Assembly (NCBI RefSeq): GCF_029335485.1
Contig: NZ_JARJLM010000385.1
Location: 1 to 40,026, forward strand
Direction: 5' to 3'
Source of the DNA: Cupriavidus basilensis
Lineage (GTDB): Bacteria > Pseudomonadota > Gammaproteobacteria > Burkholderiales > Burkholderiaceae
DNA: 40,026 nt
Under the pieces are notes generated by a model. It searched no databases, was not told the origin of the DNA, and saw only the letters and a program-made list of their open reading frames with translations. Shown here one piece after another: positions 1-9,660 of the stretch; the first letter of the stretch is position 1; each line of letters begins with the position of its first letter. The position numbers were made by a program, and so were the translations under genes.

Positions 1-1386
1 GAGACTGAACAAGCGTAGCGCCACCGTCGAGCCGGCAGGCATGCCGCGCGCCTCGAGCTTGTCGTAGAGTGTTTGCAGCTGGCCGAAGATAGCGACAAAG
101 GACGCCTCGCTCAGCGGCCGCATATTGTCGTCGACCAGTTGAGCGCCCATGCGCTGCGCGAGGCTGTAGCCATACTCGCACACGGTCTTGAACGGTTTGG
201 TCGCCTGCGCCGCCGACGGCACATCGAGCAACAGCGTGATCTGGCGGCCTGCCTTGGCGGTGAGGTCGTCGCGCAGGAAGTTGGTATCGCCGAACTGCAG
301 CGTGAACAAGGCCCGCTGCACGCCCTCGGCACTGGCCTGGTAACGGGTGAAGCGGGTGCCGTCGCGCGACAGGACCAGCCCGTCCTGGGTCGCGACCGTC
401 TGCACGTAGGCCGCCGACCACGGGGCGCCGTCGGAGATCACATTGACGCCGAGCTGGACGTCGCAACCGGCGGCAAACGCATCCAGCTCGCGGCCGTTGG
501 CGACCGTCTCGCTCATGTCCGGCAACTCGGCCGACGCATCCAGCGCCTCGGCCAGCGCTTCCACCGCGTTGACGAACTCGGAGAATTCCAGCGCATTGAG
601 CGCGCCGCCCCGGTTGGCGAGTTGCACTGCCACCTGCAGGTCTTCGTACTGGTGCCCGGCGGTGACCGCTTCCCAGGCGTTGGCCTCGATGCGCAAGCCT
701 TCGATATGCACCTGCTTGGTACCCGCGCGGCGCAGGCGGCCGGTGAGTGGCAGGATGCGGTCGCCCGAGGTCTTGCGCTCCAGGTGCAGCGGCACGATGC
801 TGTCGATCAGCGGATCGATCAGCGCCGGCGTGGGCTGGCCATCGGGTACCGGCGGCTCGACGTAGGCTTCCTTGCGCGGCGCGGCCTCCCGGGGCGACGT
901 TGCGCCGGCTTCGCTCCCATCGTGCGCATTGGGCTGCGCACCTTCCGCATGCTCGTCCTGCTCAGCGTGTTCCGATGCCGCCGCGTGGCTGGCCGGGGCA
1001 TCGGCACCTTGGGCGTCTTCATGCTTGCGCGCGGCGGCATGGCCAGACGCGGGCGCCGCGGCGATCGCCATCTCGTCGGCAACGGCTTCGTCGGCATCCG
1101 CCGAGCTGGCAGCCATGCCCGCCGCCACGGCAGCGGCGTCGAGCGGCAAGGCCGACAGCGTGGGCTCGCGCCGCTCGGGATGATGCTCCGCCGCGGGCTC
1201 ATGCAGCTTGGCGCTGACCTCCGGCGCCACCACCGGGCTTACCACCGGCTCGCGCATCGGCGGCAGATCGTCCTCCGGCTGCAGCGCGCGCGGGCGGCGG
1301 GACTTGCGGATCTGCCATTGGTTATAGGCCACGATCATCAGCAGCAGGACGATGCCTGCAACAATCAGGGCAGTCTGGAGCGTCAT
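1..1386 (-). CDS. zipA: Cell division protein ZipA, 3' end cut by window edge
   Basis: ZipA is an inner-membrane division protein that tethers FtsZ to the membrane at mid-cell. The visible 462 residues begin MTLQTALIVAGIVLLLMIVAY, a single N-terminal membrane anchor with an outside N-terminus, followed by a short basic stretch (RKSRRPR). A long Ala/Glu/His/Pro-rich linker follows to about residue 190, and then a compact C-terminal domain fitting the FtsZ-binding fold. The start is chosen because its ATG overlaps the smc stop as ATGA, so the two genes are probably translationally coupled. No stop is reached before the left edge, so the last residues are outside the window. The identification rests on architecture and on the smc-zipA neighbourhood typical of Burkholderiales. 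Confidence 0.88.
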   Translation of the reverse strand, partial: MTLQTALIVAGIVLLLMIVAYNQWQIRKSRRPRALQPEDDLPPMREPVVSPVVAPEVSAKLHEPAAEHHPERREPTLSALPLDAAAVAAGMAASSADADEAVADEMAIAAAPASGHAAARKHEDAQGADAPASHAAASEHAEQDEHAEGAQPNAHDGSEAGATSPREAAPRKEAYVEPPVPDGQPTPALIDPLIDSIVPLHLERKTSGDRILPLTGRLRRAGTKQVHIEGLRIEANAWEAVTAGHQYEDLQVAVQLANRGGALNALEFSEFVNAVEALAEALDASAELPDMSETVANGRELDAFAAGCDVQLGVNVISDGAPWSAAYVQTVATQDGLVLSRDGTRFTRYQASAEGVQRALFTLQFGDTNFLRDDLTAKAGRQITLLLDVPSAAQATKPFKTVCEYGYSLAQRMGAQLVDDNMRPLSEASFVAIFGQLQTLYDKLEARGMPAGSTVALRLFSL

Positions 1387-4300
1387 GCTGCCTCCGCCAT
1401 CGAGATCGCCGCGTCCATATCCACCGCGACGATGCGCGATACCCCTTGTTCCTGCATCGTCACGCCAATCAACTGGTGTGCCATTTCCATTGCGATTTTA
1501 TTGTGGGAAATGAAGACGAACTGAGTCTTGTCCGACATGCGCGCCACCATATTGGCGTAGCGCTCCGTGTTGGCATCGTCCAGCGGCGCGTCCACCTCGT
1601 CCAGCAGGCAGAACGGTGCCGGGTTGAGCTGGAACATGGCGAACACCAGCGCGATCGCGGTCAGGGCCTTTTCGCCGCCCGACAGCAGGTGGATGGTCGA
1701 GTTCTTCTTGCCCGGCGGCTGCGCCATCACCTGTACGCCGGCGTCGAGGATTTCGTCGCCGGTCATGATGAGCTTGGCCTGCCCGCCACCGAACAGCGAC
1801 GGGAACAGCTCGCCGAAATGATGGTTGACCTGGTCGAAGGTCCCCTGCAGCATCGCACGGGTTTCCTGGTCGATCTTGTGGATGGCGTCTTCCAGCGTGG
1901 TGATGGCGTCCAGCAGGTCGGCCGACTGCGCGTCGAGGAAGGTCTTGCGCTCGCGCGCCGCCGCCAGTTCGTCCAGCGCCGCCATGTTCACCGGCCCGAG
2001 GGCGTTGATGGCGTTGTTAAGGCGGGTGACTTCGCCCTGCAGGTAGGACGGCTTCAGGTCCGGCGTCAGCTTTTCGGCCAGCGCGGCCTCGTCCACCTCG
2101 GCGGTGGTCAGTTGCTCGCTGAACTGCTCCTGGTTCAAGCGTGCGGCCTGTTCCTTGAGCTGGAGCTCGGTGATGCGGTCGCGCAGCGGCTGCAGGCTGC
2201 GTTCGGCGGCCAGGCGCTGGTCGTCGTACTGGCGCAGCTGCGCCGACAGCGCGTCGAGTTCGGTGCGGGCGAGCTGGAGCTTTTCTTCCTTCTCGGCGCG
2301 CCGTTCCAGCGCGTCCTGCAGGCCGGTGTGGGCGGTCTGCTCGTTGATGGTTTCCAGCTCGGCGCGGGCGTCTTCCAGCGACTGGGCAAGACGCTCGGCC
2401 TGGTCGCCGGCGGTCTGGATATTGCGGCGCAGTTCTTCGATGCGGTTGGCCAGGTTGCGCTCGGCAAACAAGGCTTCCTGCGCCGCGCGCTCGAAATCGC
2501 GCAACTGGTGCCGCGCCGACGACAGCTTGCTGTCCAGCGCCTCGAAGGCCATCTGGTGGTCTTCGTGCGTGGCCTGCATCTCGGCAAGCGCCGCGTCGTG
2601 CTGCTCGAAGCTGGCTTCGGATTCGGCGCGGATGGCGCGCTGCTCTTCGATCTGCGCGCCGATTTCCGCCAGCTCCTCGCGGATCTGGCCGCTGCGTGCG
2701 GCGTAGCGCTCCATCGCCTGCGACAGCTTGAGCACGTCCATCTGCAGCGCATGCACGCGGCGGGTGGCCTGTTCGCTGCGCCCGCGGGCTTCGGCAAGCG
2801 CGGCGCTGGCCTGGGTGTAGGCGCTTTCCGCGCGCACCGCCTGGGTCTTGGCCTCGTCGGACAGCAGCAACTGCGCGCGCGCCTGCTTGTGCAGGTTCTC
2901 GATCTCCTGTTCGCGGGCCAGCATGCCGGCCTGCTCGGAATCGGCGGCGTAGAGCTGGACCGAGCTGCGTCCCACCATGTGGCCCTCGGCCACGACGAAC
3001 GACGCGCCTTCCGGCAGGGTGGCGCGCGCGGCGAGCGCCGAGGCCATGTCGGTGGCGGTATAGATATCGGCCAGCCAGTCCTGCATCACGGCCCGGATGC
3101 CGGGCTCGGTGATCTGCACCAGCGCCATCAGCGGGCGCAGGCCGGCAGGCGCTTCCAGCGGGCGCGCGGCCGGCGGCGGCGAATAGAAGGCCAGCTTGGC
3201 GGGCGGCGCATCGGACAGGAAGGACTTGATCCAGTCCAGGTTGGAGACTTCGAGCGCGGCGAGCTTTTCGCGCAGCACGGATTCCAGCGCGCTTTCCCAG
3301 CCCGGCTCGATATGCAGCTTCTTCCACAGGCGCGGCAGTTCGGCCAGGCCGTGCCTGGCCAGCCAGGGCTGAACCTTGCCTTCGGTCTGCACGTTTTCCT
3401 GCAGCTGCTTCAGCGCGGACAGGCGGGCCTCCAGCGAGGCGATCGCGGCGGCTTCGCTCTGCACGCGCTCCTGCGCGCTGCGGCGCTCGCCGTCCAGGCG
3501 CGGCACGTTGTCGGTGGAATCGGCCAGGATGGCCTGTGCTTCCTCCAGCACGGCTTCCTGCTCGGCCAGTTCGGCGCGCAATTCTTCCAGGCGGACTTCG
3601 TCGGGACGGTCGAGCCCTTTTTCCTCGCCCGACAGGCGCTCGCGGCGCTGCTCGAGCTGCTGCAGCATCTGGTCGGCGCTGCGCTGCTGCGCGGCTTCCA
3701 GCTTGAGCGCCTGCTCGGCCTGCATGATGCTGGCGCGCTGCTCATTGGAAAGCGCCTGGGCATCGCGCCACTGGGCTTCCAGCGTGGGCAGCTCATCGGT
3801 CTTCTGGGCGACCGCTTCCTGCGCCTCGATGGTGCGCCCTTCGGCCACGGCCAGCTCTTCCTCGGCCTGGGCGAGGCCGTCGGTGGCCTGTTCGGCCTTG
3901 CCCTGCCACTGCTCGCGCTGCGCGGTCAGCGCGGCGATCTGGGCCTGCACGCGGTTTCGCGATTCCACCACATAGCGGATCTCGGCTTCGAGCTTGCTGA
4001 CCTCGCCATTGGCTTCGTACAGCGCGCCCTGCGCCGTATGCATATTGTCGGAGGCTGCATAATGCGCGGCCCGCATGGTCTCCAGCTCGGCCTCGACGTG
4101 GCGCAGTTGCGCGGTCTGGGCTTCCAGCTCGATCTGCGCCTGTTCGATGGCGCGCTGGTGGCGTTCCTGCTCGGCCTGCGCCTCGCGCTTCCTGAGCAGC
4201 CACAGCAGGTGCTGCTTTTCCTCGCCGTCGGACTGCAAGGTCTTGAAACGCTGGGCCACCTCGGCCTGGCCTTCCAGCTTTTCGAGGTTGCTGCCGAGCT

Positions 4301-4898
4301 CGCGCAGGATGTCCTCGACGCGGGTCAGGTTCTCGCGCGTGTCGGAGAGCCGGTTTTCGGTCTCGCGGCGGCGTTCCTTGTACTTGGACACGCCGGCGGC
4401 TTCCTCCAGGAAGATCCGCATGTCGTCGGGCTTGGCCTCGATGATGCGCGAGATCATGCCCTGCCCGATGATGGCGTAGGCGCGCGGCCCCAGGCCGGTG
4501 CCCAGGAAGATGTCCTGGATGTCGCGGCGGCGCACCGCCTGGTTATTGATGTAGTACGAGGAAGTGCCGTCGCGCGTCAGCACGCGCTTGACAGCGATCT
4601 CGGCATACTGGCTCCACTGCCCGGCCGCGCGCCCTTCGGGGTTGTCGAACACCAGTTCGACGCTGGCACGCCCGGCCTGCTTGCGGGCGGTCGAGCCGTT
4701 GAAGATGACGTCCTGCATGGACTCGCCGCGCAGCTCCGAGGCGCGTGACTCGCCCAGCACCCAGCGCACCGCATCGATGATGTTCGATTTGCCGCAGCCG
4801 TTGGGACCTACGATGCCGACCAGCTGGCCGGGCACTTGAAAATTGGTGGGATCGACGAAGGACTTGAAGCCCGCCAGCTTGATCGAGGACAGTCGCAC
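1383..4898 (-). CDS. smc: Chromosome segregation protein SMC
   Basis: SMC is the ATPase core of bacterial condensin; the dimer embraces and folds DNA for chromosome segregation. The 1171-residue protein has the full SMC layout. An N-terminal head carries Walker A GPNGCGKS at residues 31-38. A long coiled-coil arm rich in Glu, Gln, Ala and Arg leads to a central hinge at about 520-650, followed by the returning coiled coil. The C-terminal head has the ABC signature LLSGGEKALT starting at residue 1071 and Walker B LLDEVDAP at about 1098-1105. Length is normal for the family. The stop overlaps the start of zipA by four bases. Nothing is truncated or frameshifted. The partner genes scpA and scpB are not in this window. 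Confidence 0.97.
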   Translation of the reverse strand: MRLSSIKLAGFKSFVDPTNFQVPGQLVGIVGPNGCGKSNIIDAVRWVLGESRASELRGESMQDVIFNGSTARKQAGRASVELVFDNPEGRAAGQWSQYAEIAVKRVLTRDGTSSYYINNQAVRRRDIQDIFLGTGLGPRAYAIIGQGMISRIIEAKPDDMRIFLEEAAGVSKYKERRRETENRLSDTRENLTRVEDILRELGSNLEKLEGQAEVAQRFKTLQSDGEEKQHLLWLLRKREAQAEQERHQRAIEQAQIELEAQTAQLRHVEAELETMRAAHYAASDNMHTAQGALYEANGEVSKLEAEIRYVVESRNRVQAQIAALTAQREQWQGKAEQATDGLAQAEEELAVAEGRTIEAQEAVAQKTDELPTLEAQWRDAQALSNEQRASIMQAEQALKLEAAQQRSADQMLQQLEQRRERLSGEEKGLDRPDEVRLEELRAELAEQEAVLEEAQAILADSTDNVPRLDGERRSAQERVQSEAAAIASLEARLSALKQLQENVQTEGKVQPWLARHGLAELPRLWKKLHIEPGWESALESVLREKLAALEVSNLDWIKSFLSDAPPAKLAFYSPPPAARPLEAPAGLRPLMALVQITEPGIRAVMQDWLADIYTATDMASALAARATLPEGASFVVAEGHMVGRSSVQLYAADSEQAGMLAREQEIENLHKQARAQLLLSDEAKTQAVRAESAYTQASAALAEARGRSEQATRRVHALQMDVLKLSQAMERYAARSGQIREELAEIGAQIEEQRAIRAESEASFEQHDAALAEMQATHEDHQMAFEALDSKLSSARHQLRDFERAAQEALFAERNLANRIEELRRNIQTAGDQAERLAQSLEDARAELETINEQTAHTGLQDALERRAEKEEKLQLARTELDALSAQLRQYDDQRLAAERSLQPLRDRITELQLKEQAARLNQEQFSEQLTTAEVDEAALAEKLTPDLKPSYLQGEVTRLNNAINALGPVNMAALDELAAARERKTFLDAQSADLLDAITTLEDAIHKIDQETRAMLQGTFDQVNHHFGELFPSLFGGGQAKLIMTGDEILDAGVQVMAQPPGKKNSTIHLLSGGEKALTAIALVFAMFQLNPAPFCLLDEVDAPLDDANTERYANMVARMSDKTQFVFISHNKIAMEMAHQLIGVTMQEQGVSRIVAVDMDAAISMAEAA

Positions 4899-5367
4899 GG
4901 TTGGTCGTGGGGTATCTTGCGTAATACAGCGTTCAGGAAAGCCGGGCGCCAGCGCAAGGGGCCAGGGGGAACGGCGCGTGCCGATTGCGCCCCCTGCCGG
5001 CCGTTAGTGCCCGATAGTTGGCGCTAATCATACCATCGCGCCTTCCGCGCCCGGGCGCTTTCCGGGGTCATCCAAGGGCATTTCCGCAGGCGCATTGCGC
5101 CGTTTCCTAGGCATCTTGCCCGGTCTCCACCCTACACTCGGGACACCGTGGTGCCTGTCACAGCGCACCCCGCGGCGGCAGGGAGAAGCGCACCGGGAGC
5201 CCCTCGCTGAAGTTGGCGGGAAACTTCCAAGGGTTAGTGCTAGTCTCTAAATTGTCGGCGTGATCCCTGATGCCCATTGCCCGGGCCGTTCCAACGGACA
5301 GCGCATGTGGCGTCTCCGGCCCAAAACGTGAACCCTGCGGTTCGCGCCACCTCTGGGAGTGCTTAGC
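4899..5367. other. Divergent intergenic region between smc and the ferritin-like gene
   Basis: No credible gene is seen here. It must hold the promoters for smc (leftward) and for the di-iron protein (rightward). Visible structures are an inverted repeat at 5004-5027 (arms TTAGTGCC and GGCGCTAA, 8-base spacer, one mismatch) and a perfect 12-base palindrome GCGCCCGGGCGC at 5047-5058. A TATGAT on the minus strand at 5033-5028 could be a -10 box for smc, but I see no convincing -35. The rightward gene has a Shine-Dalgarno GGGAG at 5355-5359. Confidence 0.4.
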
Positions 5368-6243
5368 ATGACCGCCTTGATTCCGGCGAGATTGGGCGAA
5401 AGCCTGAGCGGCGATACCGCCGAAAATGCGCACCAAACACCACCCTGGTCCATCGACGAGATCGATTTCCAGGCGATCGACGTCTCCCAGGTGCGTCCTG
5501 ACCGGGAGTTGTTCTATCTGCTCGTTTCGGCGTCCTTCGTCGAAAGCGGCTCCGACACCTATGCCGGCAACCTTGCCGGCTACTATGCGGCCTATGCCGA
5601 TGCCTCCAGCTGGCTGTCCGAGCACTGGGAAGCCGAGGAACTGCAGCACGGCCTGGCGCTGCGGCGCTATGTGGAACATGTCTGGCCGGAATTCGACTGG
5701 GAGCGGGGCTATGCACGCTTTTTCGACGAATACCGGCACACCTGCTCGGTAGACAACTTCGAGCCGTCCGAGGCTCTCGAAATGGCCGCGCGCTGCGTGG
5801 TGGAAACCGGCACCGCGGCGCTCTACCGCTCGCTGGAACAGGCCAGCACCGAGCCGGTGCTGCGCGGACTGACCCGCCGCATCGCCAACGACGAAGTCCG
5901 CCACTACAAGCACTTCTACCGTTACTTCAAGACGTTCAACGATGCAGAGCGGCTTGGTCGCCTGCGCGTGCTCGGCGCCCTGGTGCGGCGCCTGCTGGAA
6001 ATCAAGAACGAGGATGCCGAGATTGCACTGCGCAATGTACTGCGCATCGAGCGCGGCACCGAGCATATTCCGCAGAAGGACGTGCGCAGGCTGAATTCCA
6101 GGGTCAGCGCGGTCATTCGCCGCAACCTGCCGATCGAGATGACGGTCAAGATGCTGCTGCGCCCACTGCACCTGCACGCCGGCGTGGAAAAGGCCATCCG
6201 CAAGCCCCTGGTGGCGGTGGTTTCGCGGGCCATGCTCTACTGA
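5368..6243 (+). CDS. Ferritin-like di-iron protein, acyl-ACP-desaturase-like ligand set
   Basis: This 291-residue cytosolic, helix-rich protein carries a complete di-iron ligand pattern: Glu59 (SFVES), Glu91-x-x-His94 (EELQH), Glu146 (VVETG) and Glu176-x-x-His179 (NDEVRH). This E...ExxH...E...ExxH arrangement is that of ferritin-fold di-iron carboxylate proteins such as acyl-ACP desaturases and related oxygenases. I do not recognise a specific substrate. A fatty-acid or hydrocarbon oxidation role is possible, and so is an electron-transfer or storage role. The ATG at 5368 is preferred over an in-frame GTG at 5359 because GGGAG at 5355-5359 is well placed for it. G+C and codon use match the chromosome, so it is native and not related to the island at 15-19 kb. 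It stands alone and converges with the permease gene. Confidence 0.75.
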   Translation: MTALIPARLGESLSGDTAENAHQTPPWSIDEIDFQAIDVSQVRPDRELFYLLVSASFVESGSDTYAGNLAGYYAAYADASSWLSEHWEAEELQHGLALRRYVEHVWPEFDWERGYARFFDEYRHTCSVDNFEPSEALEMAARCVVETGTAALYRSLEQASTEPVLRGLTRRIANDEVRHYKHFYRYFKTFNDAERLGRLRVLGALVRRLLEIKNEDAEIALRNVLRIERGTEHIPQKDVRRLNSRVSAVIRRNLPIEMTVKMLLRPLHLHAGVEKAIRKPLVAVVSRAMLY

Positions 6244-6266
6244 GCCGGCCGCGGCCCGCGCCGGCT
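6243..6266. terminator. Bidirectional stem-loop between convergent genes
   Basis: Arms AGCCGGC (6243-6249) and GCCGGCT (6260-6266) surround a 10-base loop. The hairpin spans the gap between two convergent genes and touches both stop codons. There is no T tract, so it may act as an mRNA 3'-end stabiliser or a weak two-way terminator. Confidence 0.5.
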
Positions 6267-7251
6267 ATTGCGGCTGCAGCGCGGGGTCTGCGCCCCCGCC
6301 GTCCTCGCCGGCACGCCTTGCCCGGGCGCGGTGCACCAGCCCGGACAAGGCGCCGGCCGCCACGATGCACAACCCGCCGGCGGCCTCCTTCCAGCTCAGC
6401 GTCTCGGTCGCCAGCCACCACGACGACACCGCCGCGATCACGATCTCGAACAGCATCAACAGGGAAACCCGGTTGGCCGGCAGGCGCTGCAGCCCGTACT
6501 GGACCACCGAATTGCTGAGCACCAGCGTCGCGGCCAGGCCCAGCATCAGCGCCAGCCCGCCCCAGCCGATCGCGGGCGCCAGCGCCACCCCGCCCGGCTC
6601 CAGCCATAGCGCGCAAGGCAGGCCGACGGCGGTGCAGCCCACGTAGACCATCACGGTGCGCAGGCGCGCGTCCATCTCCGGGTAAAGCTGCCCGGCCCGG
6701 CGCGACAGCACATTGTTGACCGCAAAGCCCATGCCGCCGATCAGGCCTGACCACTCGGCGGCGTGCGTCGGCAGCGGCAGCCCCACTTCCGGCGTCCACA
6801 GCATCAGGCCAGCGCCGAACAACGCCAGCGCCACCAGCAGCAGGCCCGCGGCCGACAGCTTCTCGCCCAGGAAGACGCGGGCGAACAGCGCGGTCCACAC
6901 CGGCGTCAGGTAGAACAGCAGCAGGACGCGCATCACGTGCCCGTTGACGCTGCCCCACACAAAGCCGGCATTGGTCACGCCAGCCGCCAGCCCGATGGCC
7001 ATGAACAGCCATGACCAGCGCAGGCCGCCCAGGTGGCGGGCAAAGGCAGCCAGCGCGATCAGCGCGGCCATGGCGCTCACCAGCGCCGCCGCCGTCATGC
7101 CGCCCAGGCCCCAGCCGGCCAGCACACGATAGGGAAACCAGGCGATGCCCCAGACCGAGGCGCCCAGCAGGATGGACAGGGTGGATTTGACGGCATGCGC
7201 ATCATGCGCATGGGCGGCGGAAGATCTGGCGGAAGCAGGCAATGTGCTCAT
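6265..7251 (-). CDS. EamA/DMT-family permease
   Basis: This 328-residue protein is a predicted inner-membrane transporter with about ten hydrophobic segments arranged as two EamA repeats, the usual build of drug/metabolite-transporter superfamily permeases. The first repeat begins near TLSILLGASVWG. The second contains the typical LANRVSLLMLFEIVIAAVSSWWL block, in which a conserved Glu lies in the ninth helix. The ATG at 7251 (MSTLPASARS) is chosen because the upstream extension is hydrophilic and lacks family character. The substrate cannot be told from sequence; family members export amino acids, metabolites or drugs. It is divergent from dapC and convergent with the di-iron gene. Confidence 0.85.
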   Translation of the reverse strand: MSTLPASARSSAAHAHDAHAVKSTLSILLGASVWGIAWFPYRVLAGWGLGGMTAAALVSAMAALIALAAFARHLGGLRWSWLFMAIGLAAGVTNAGFVWGSVNGHVMRVLLLFYLTPVWTALFARVFLGEKLSAAGLLLVALALFGAGLMLWTPEVGLPLPTHAAEWSGLIGGMGFAVNNVLSRRAGQLYPEMDARLRTVMVYVGCTAVGLPCALWLEPGGVALAPAIGWGGLALMLGLAATLVLSNSVVQYGLQRLPANRVSLLMLFEIVIAAVSSWWLATETLSWKEAAGGLCIVAAGALSGLVHRARARRAGEDGGGADPALQPQ

Positions 7252-7406
7252 GAAAAGCGTAAAAGACTGCCAGCTAGGCAGCCCCCCGTTGGTATTTGTC
7301 TTTGTCAGGTATCGCTTAGGGGCATCCGGCACGCGCCGATGCGTCCCATGGCCGTCCGGCGCGCCGGCAAGCCCCTGCGGGCGCACGGGAAAACGCGGCG
7401 ATCCTC

Positions 7407-7412
7407 TATAAT
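7407..7412 (+). promoter_or_regulatory. Candidate -10 box for the dap cluster
   Basis: A perfect TATAAT lies 41 bases upstream of the preferred dapC start. No good -35 box sits at 16-18 bases upstream. It also contains the first two bases of the ATG at 7411, which argues against that ATG being the start codon. Confidence 0.45.
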
Positions 7413-7452
7413 GGGCGGCTTTGAGCTTGGCCCCACCGGCCCGAACCTGACC

Positions 7453-8670
7453 GTGAATCCCCGCCTAGACCTGCTCCAGCCCTATCCGTTCGAGAAACTG
7501 CGCGTGCTGCTGGCTGACGTCAAACCGAACGGCGCATTGCCCGCGATCAGCTTCGGCATCGGCGAACCCAAGCACCCCACGCCCGAATTCATCAAGACGG
7601 CGCTGTCGGACGCACTGGCGGGGCTGGCGAATTATCCCACAACGGCCGGTTCGGATGCACTACGACAGTGCATAGCCGCGTGGCTCCAGCGCCGCTACAG
7701 CCTGCCGGCCGTGAATGCCGCCACCCAGGTACTGCCGGTGACCGGCTCGCGCGAGGCGCTGTTCGCCTTCGCCCAGACCGTGGTCGACGCCAGCCGCCCC
7801 GGCGCGCTGGTGCTGTGCCCGAACCCGTTCTACCAGATCTACGAAGGCGCGGCGCTGCTGGCCGGCGCCACCCCGGTGTTCGCCAACAGCGACCCGGCGC
7901 GCAATTTCGCCCCGGCCTTCGACCGCATCCCGGCCGACACCTGGGCCAGGGTGCAACTGGTCTACGTGTGCTCCCCCGGCAACCCGACCGGCGCCGTGCT
8001 GTCGCTGGAGGACTGGCGCGAACTGTTCGCGCTGTCCGACCGCCATGGCTTCGTGATCGCTTCGGACGAGTGCTACTCCGAGATCTACTTCAAGGAAGGC
8101 GAGCCGCCGCTGGGCGCGCTGGAGGCCGCCCACAGGCTGGGCCGCGCCGATGGCCCCCATCCCTTCGAGCGGTTGGTGATGTTCTCCAGCCTGTCCAAGC
8201 GCTCCAATGTGCCTGGCCTGCGTTCGGGCTTCGTGGCGGGCGACGCCGCCCTGCTGAAGAAATTCCTGCTATACCGTACCTATCACGGCGGCGCCATGAA
8301 CCCGGCGGTGCAGAGCGCCAGCGTGGCGGCCTGGAACGACGAGGCCCATGTGCGCGACAACCGCGCGGCCTACGTACGCAAGTTCGCCGAGGTCACCCCG
8401 CTGCTGGCCGAAGTGCTGGACGTGGCCCTGCCCGATGCCGGCTTCTACCTGTGGGCGGATGTCTCGCGCACCGGCCTGTCGGATACGGAGTTTGCCGCGC
8501 GCCTGCTGGCCGAGCAGAACGTCACCGTACTGCCCGGCAGCTACCTCGCGCGCGAGGCTGACGGCATCAACCCGGGCGCCAACCGCGTGCGCATGGCGCT
8601 GGTGGCCACGCCAGGGGAATGCCTGGAAGGCGCGCGCCGCATCGTGGCCTTCTGCAAGGCGCTGGGCTGA
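7453..8670 (+). CDS. dapC: Succinyldiaminopimelate transaminase
   Basis: DapC is a PLP enzyme that transfers the amino group from glutamate to N-succinyl-2-amino-6-ketopimelate in the succinylase branch of diaminopimelate/lysine synthesis, in the cytosol. The protein is a fold-type I class I/II aminotransferase. It has the CSPGNPTG block (about 173-180), SDECY (204-208) and the Schiff-base lysine in SSLSKRSNVPGLRSGF (Lys249). The GTG start at 7453 gives MNPRLDLLQPYPFEK, the usual N-terminus of this family, and 405 residues. An in-frame ATG at 7411 would add 14 residues but overlaps the TATAAT box. dapD follows 92 bases downstream, and dapE is three genes on, which supports the assignment. Confidence 0.93.
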   Translation: MNPRLDLLQPYPFEKLRVLLADVKPNGALPAISFGIGEPKHPTPEFIKTALSDALAGLANYPTTAGSDALRQCIAAWLQRRYSLPAVNAATQVLPVTGSREALFAFAQTVVDASRPGALVLCPNPFYQIYEGAALLAGATPVFANSDPARNFAPAFDRIPADTWARVQLVYVCSPGNPTGAVLSLEDWRELFALSDRHGFVIASDECYSEIYFKEGEPPLGALEAAHRLGRADGPHPFERLVMFSSLSKRSNVPGLRSGFVAGDAALLKKFLLYRTYHGGAMNPAVQSASVAAWNDEAHVRDNRAAYVRKFAEVTPLLAEVLDVALPDAGFYLWADVSRTGLSDTEFAARLLAEQNVTVLPGSYLAREADGINPGANRVRMALVATPGECLEGARRIVAFCKALG

Positions 8671-8762
8671 AGCCGGGCGCCTTGCACCGCACATGCTGAA
8701 ACAAGTGCGAAACACATACTGAATTTTGCCGCAGACAACGATCAACCACTGAAAACACGCAT

Positions 8763-9590
8763 ATGACGCAAGCACTGCAAGCCCTGATCGACCAGGCATG
8801 GGAAGACCGCGCAAGCCTCTCGCCCAAGTCCGCCCCCAACGACATCCGCGAAGCCGTGGCCACCGTGATCGGCCAGCTCGACACCGGCGCGCTGCGCGTG
8901 GCGGAGAAGCAAGGCAAGGAATGGATCGTCAACCAGTGGATCAAGAAGGCCGTGCTGCTGTCGTTCCGCCTGGAAGACAACGCGCCGATGTCCGCCGGCG
9001 GCTTTGCCCAGTTCTACGACAAGGTGCCGACCAAGTTTGCCAACTGGACCGCTGACGACTTCGCCAAGGGCGGCTTCCGCGTGGTGCCCCCGGCCGTGGC
9101 CCGCCGCGGCTCGTTCATCGCCAGGAACGCCGTGCTGATGCCGTCGTATGTCAACATCGGCGCCTACGTCGACGAGGGCACCATGGTCGACACCTGGGCC
9201 ACCGTCGGCTCCTGCGCCCAGATCGGCAAGAACGTCCACCTGTCCGGCGGCGTCGGCATTGGCGGCGTGCTCGAGCCGCTGCAGGCCAATCCGGTCATCA
9301 TCGAAGACAACTGCTTTATCGGCGCGCGCTCGGAAGTGGTCGAAGGCGTGATCGTGGAAGAAAACTCGGTGATCTCGATGGGCGTGTATCTCGGCCAGTC
9401 GACCAAGATCTATGACCGCGAAACCGGCGAGGTCCACTACGGCCGCGTGCCGGCGGGCTCGGTGGTGGTGGCGGGCAACCTGCCGTCCAAGGACGGCAAG
9501 TACAGCCTGTACTGCGCCGTGATCGTCAAGAAGGTGGACGCGCAAACCCGCGCCAAGACCAGCCTGAACGACCTGCTGCGCGGCGACTGA
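8763..9590 (+). CDS. dapD: Tetrahydrodipicolinate N-succinyltransferase
   Basis: DapD uses succinyl-CoA to succinylate tetrahydrodipicolinate, the step before DapC. At 275 residues it has the standard length. The N-terminal helical domain is followed by a left-handed beta-helix of hexapeptide repeats from about residue 110 to 230, seen as [28 protein letters not shown] and the following turns. The conserved [17 protein letters not shown] and [17 protein letters not shown] segments are intact. There is no strong Shine-Dalgarno before the ATG. The distance to dapC (92 bases) leaves room for a separate promoter, though none is clear. Confidence 0.97.
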   Translation: MTQALQALIDQAWEDRASLSPKSAPNDIREAVATVIGQLDTGALRVAEKQGKEWIVNQWIKKAVLLSFRLEDNAPMSAGGFAQFYDKVPTKFANWTADDFAKGGFRVVPPAVARRGSFIARNAVLMPSYVNIGAYVDEGTMVDTWATVGSCAQIGKNVHLSGGVGIGGVLEPLQANPVIIEDNCFIGARSEVVEGVIVEENSVISMGVYLGQSTKIYDRETGEVHYGRVPAGSVVVAGNLPSKDGKYSLYCAVIVKKVDAQTRAKTSLNDLLRGD

Positions 9591-9645
9591 TCTCGTCCGC
9601 GGCGACAAGGGGAGCGTTTTTCGCCCGGAACCGCGCAAGCGCGCG

Positions 9646-9660
9646 GCCGGTCTGACCGGC
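9646..9660. repeat. Perfect inverted repeat abutting a start codon
   Basis: GCCGGTC-T-GACCGGC, with seven-base arms and a one-base centre, ends immediately before the ATG at 9661. It could be a protein site, or a hairpin that would block initiation at that ATG. Confidence 0.45.

Noticed and set aside
1446-4748. 1100-residue open frame antisense to smc
   Set aside because: It is a G+C-driven shadow of smc: repetitive Gly/Leu/Arg/Gln composition, no domain, no ribosome binding site.
5368-6243. Functional link between this di-iron protein and the AurF-like enzyme of the island
   Set aside because: They lie 10 kb apart, differ in composition and ligand pattern, and belong to different subfamilies.
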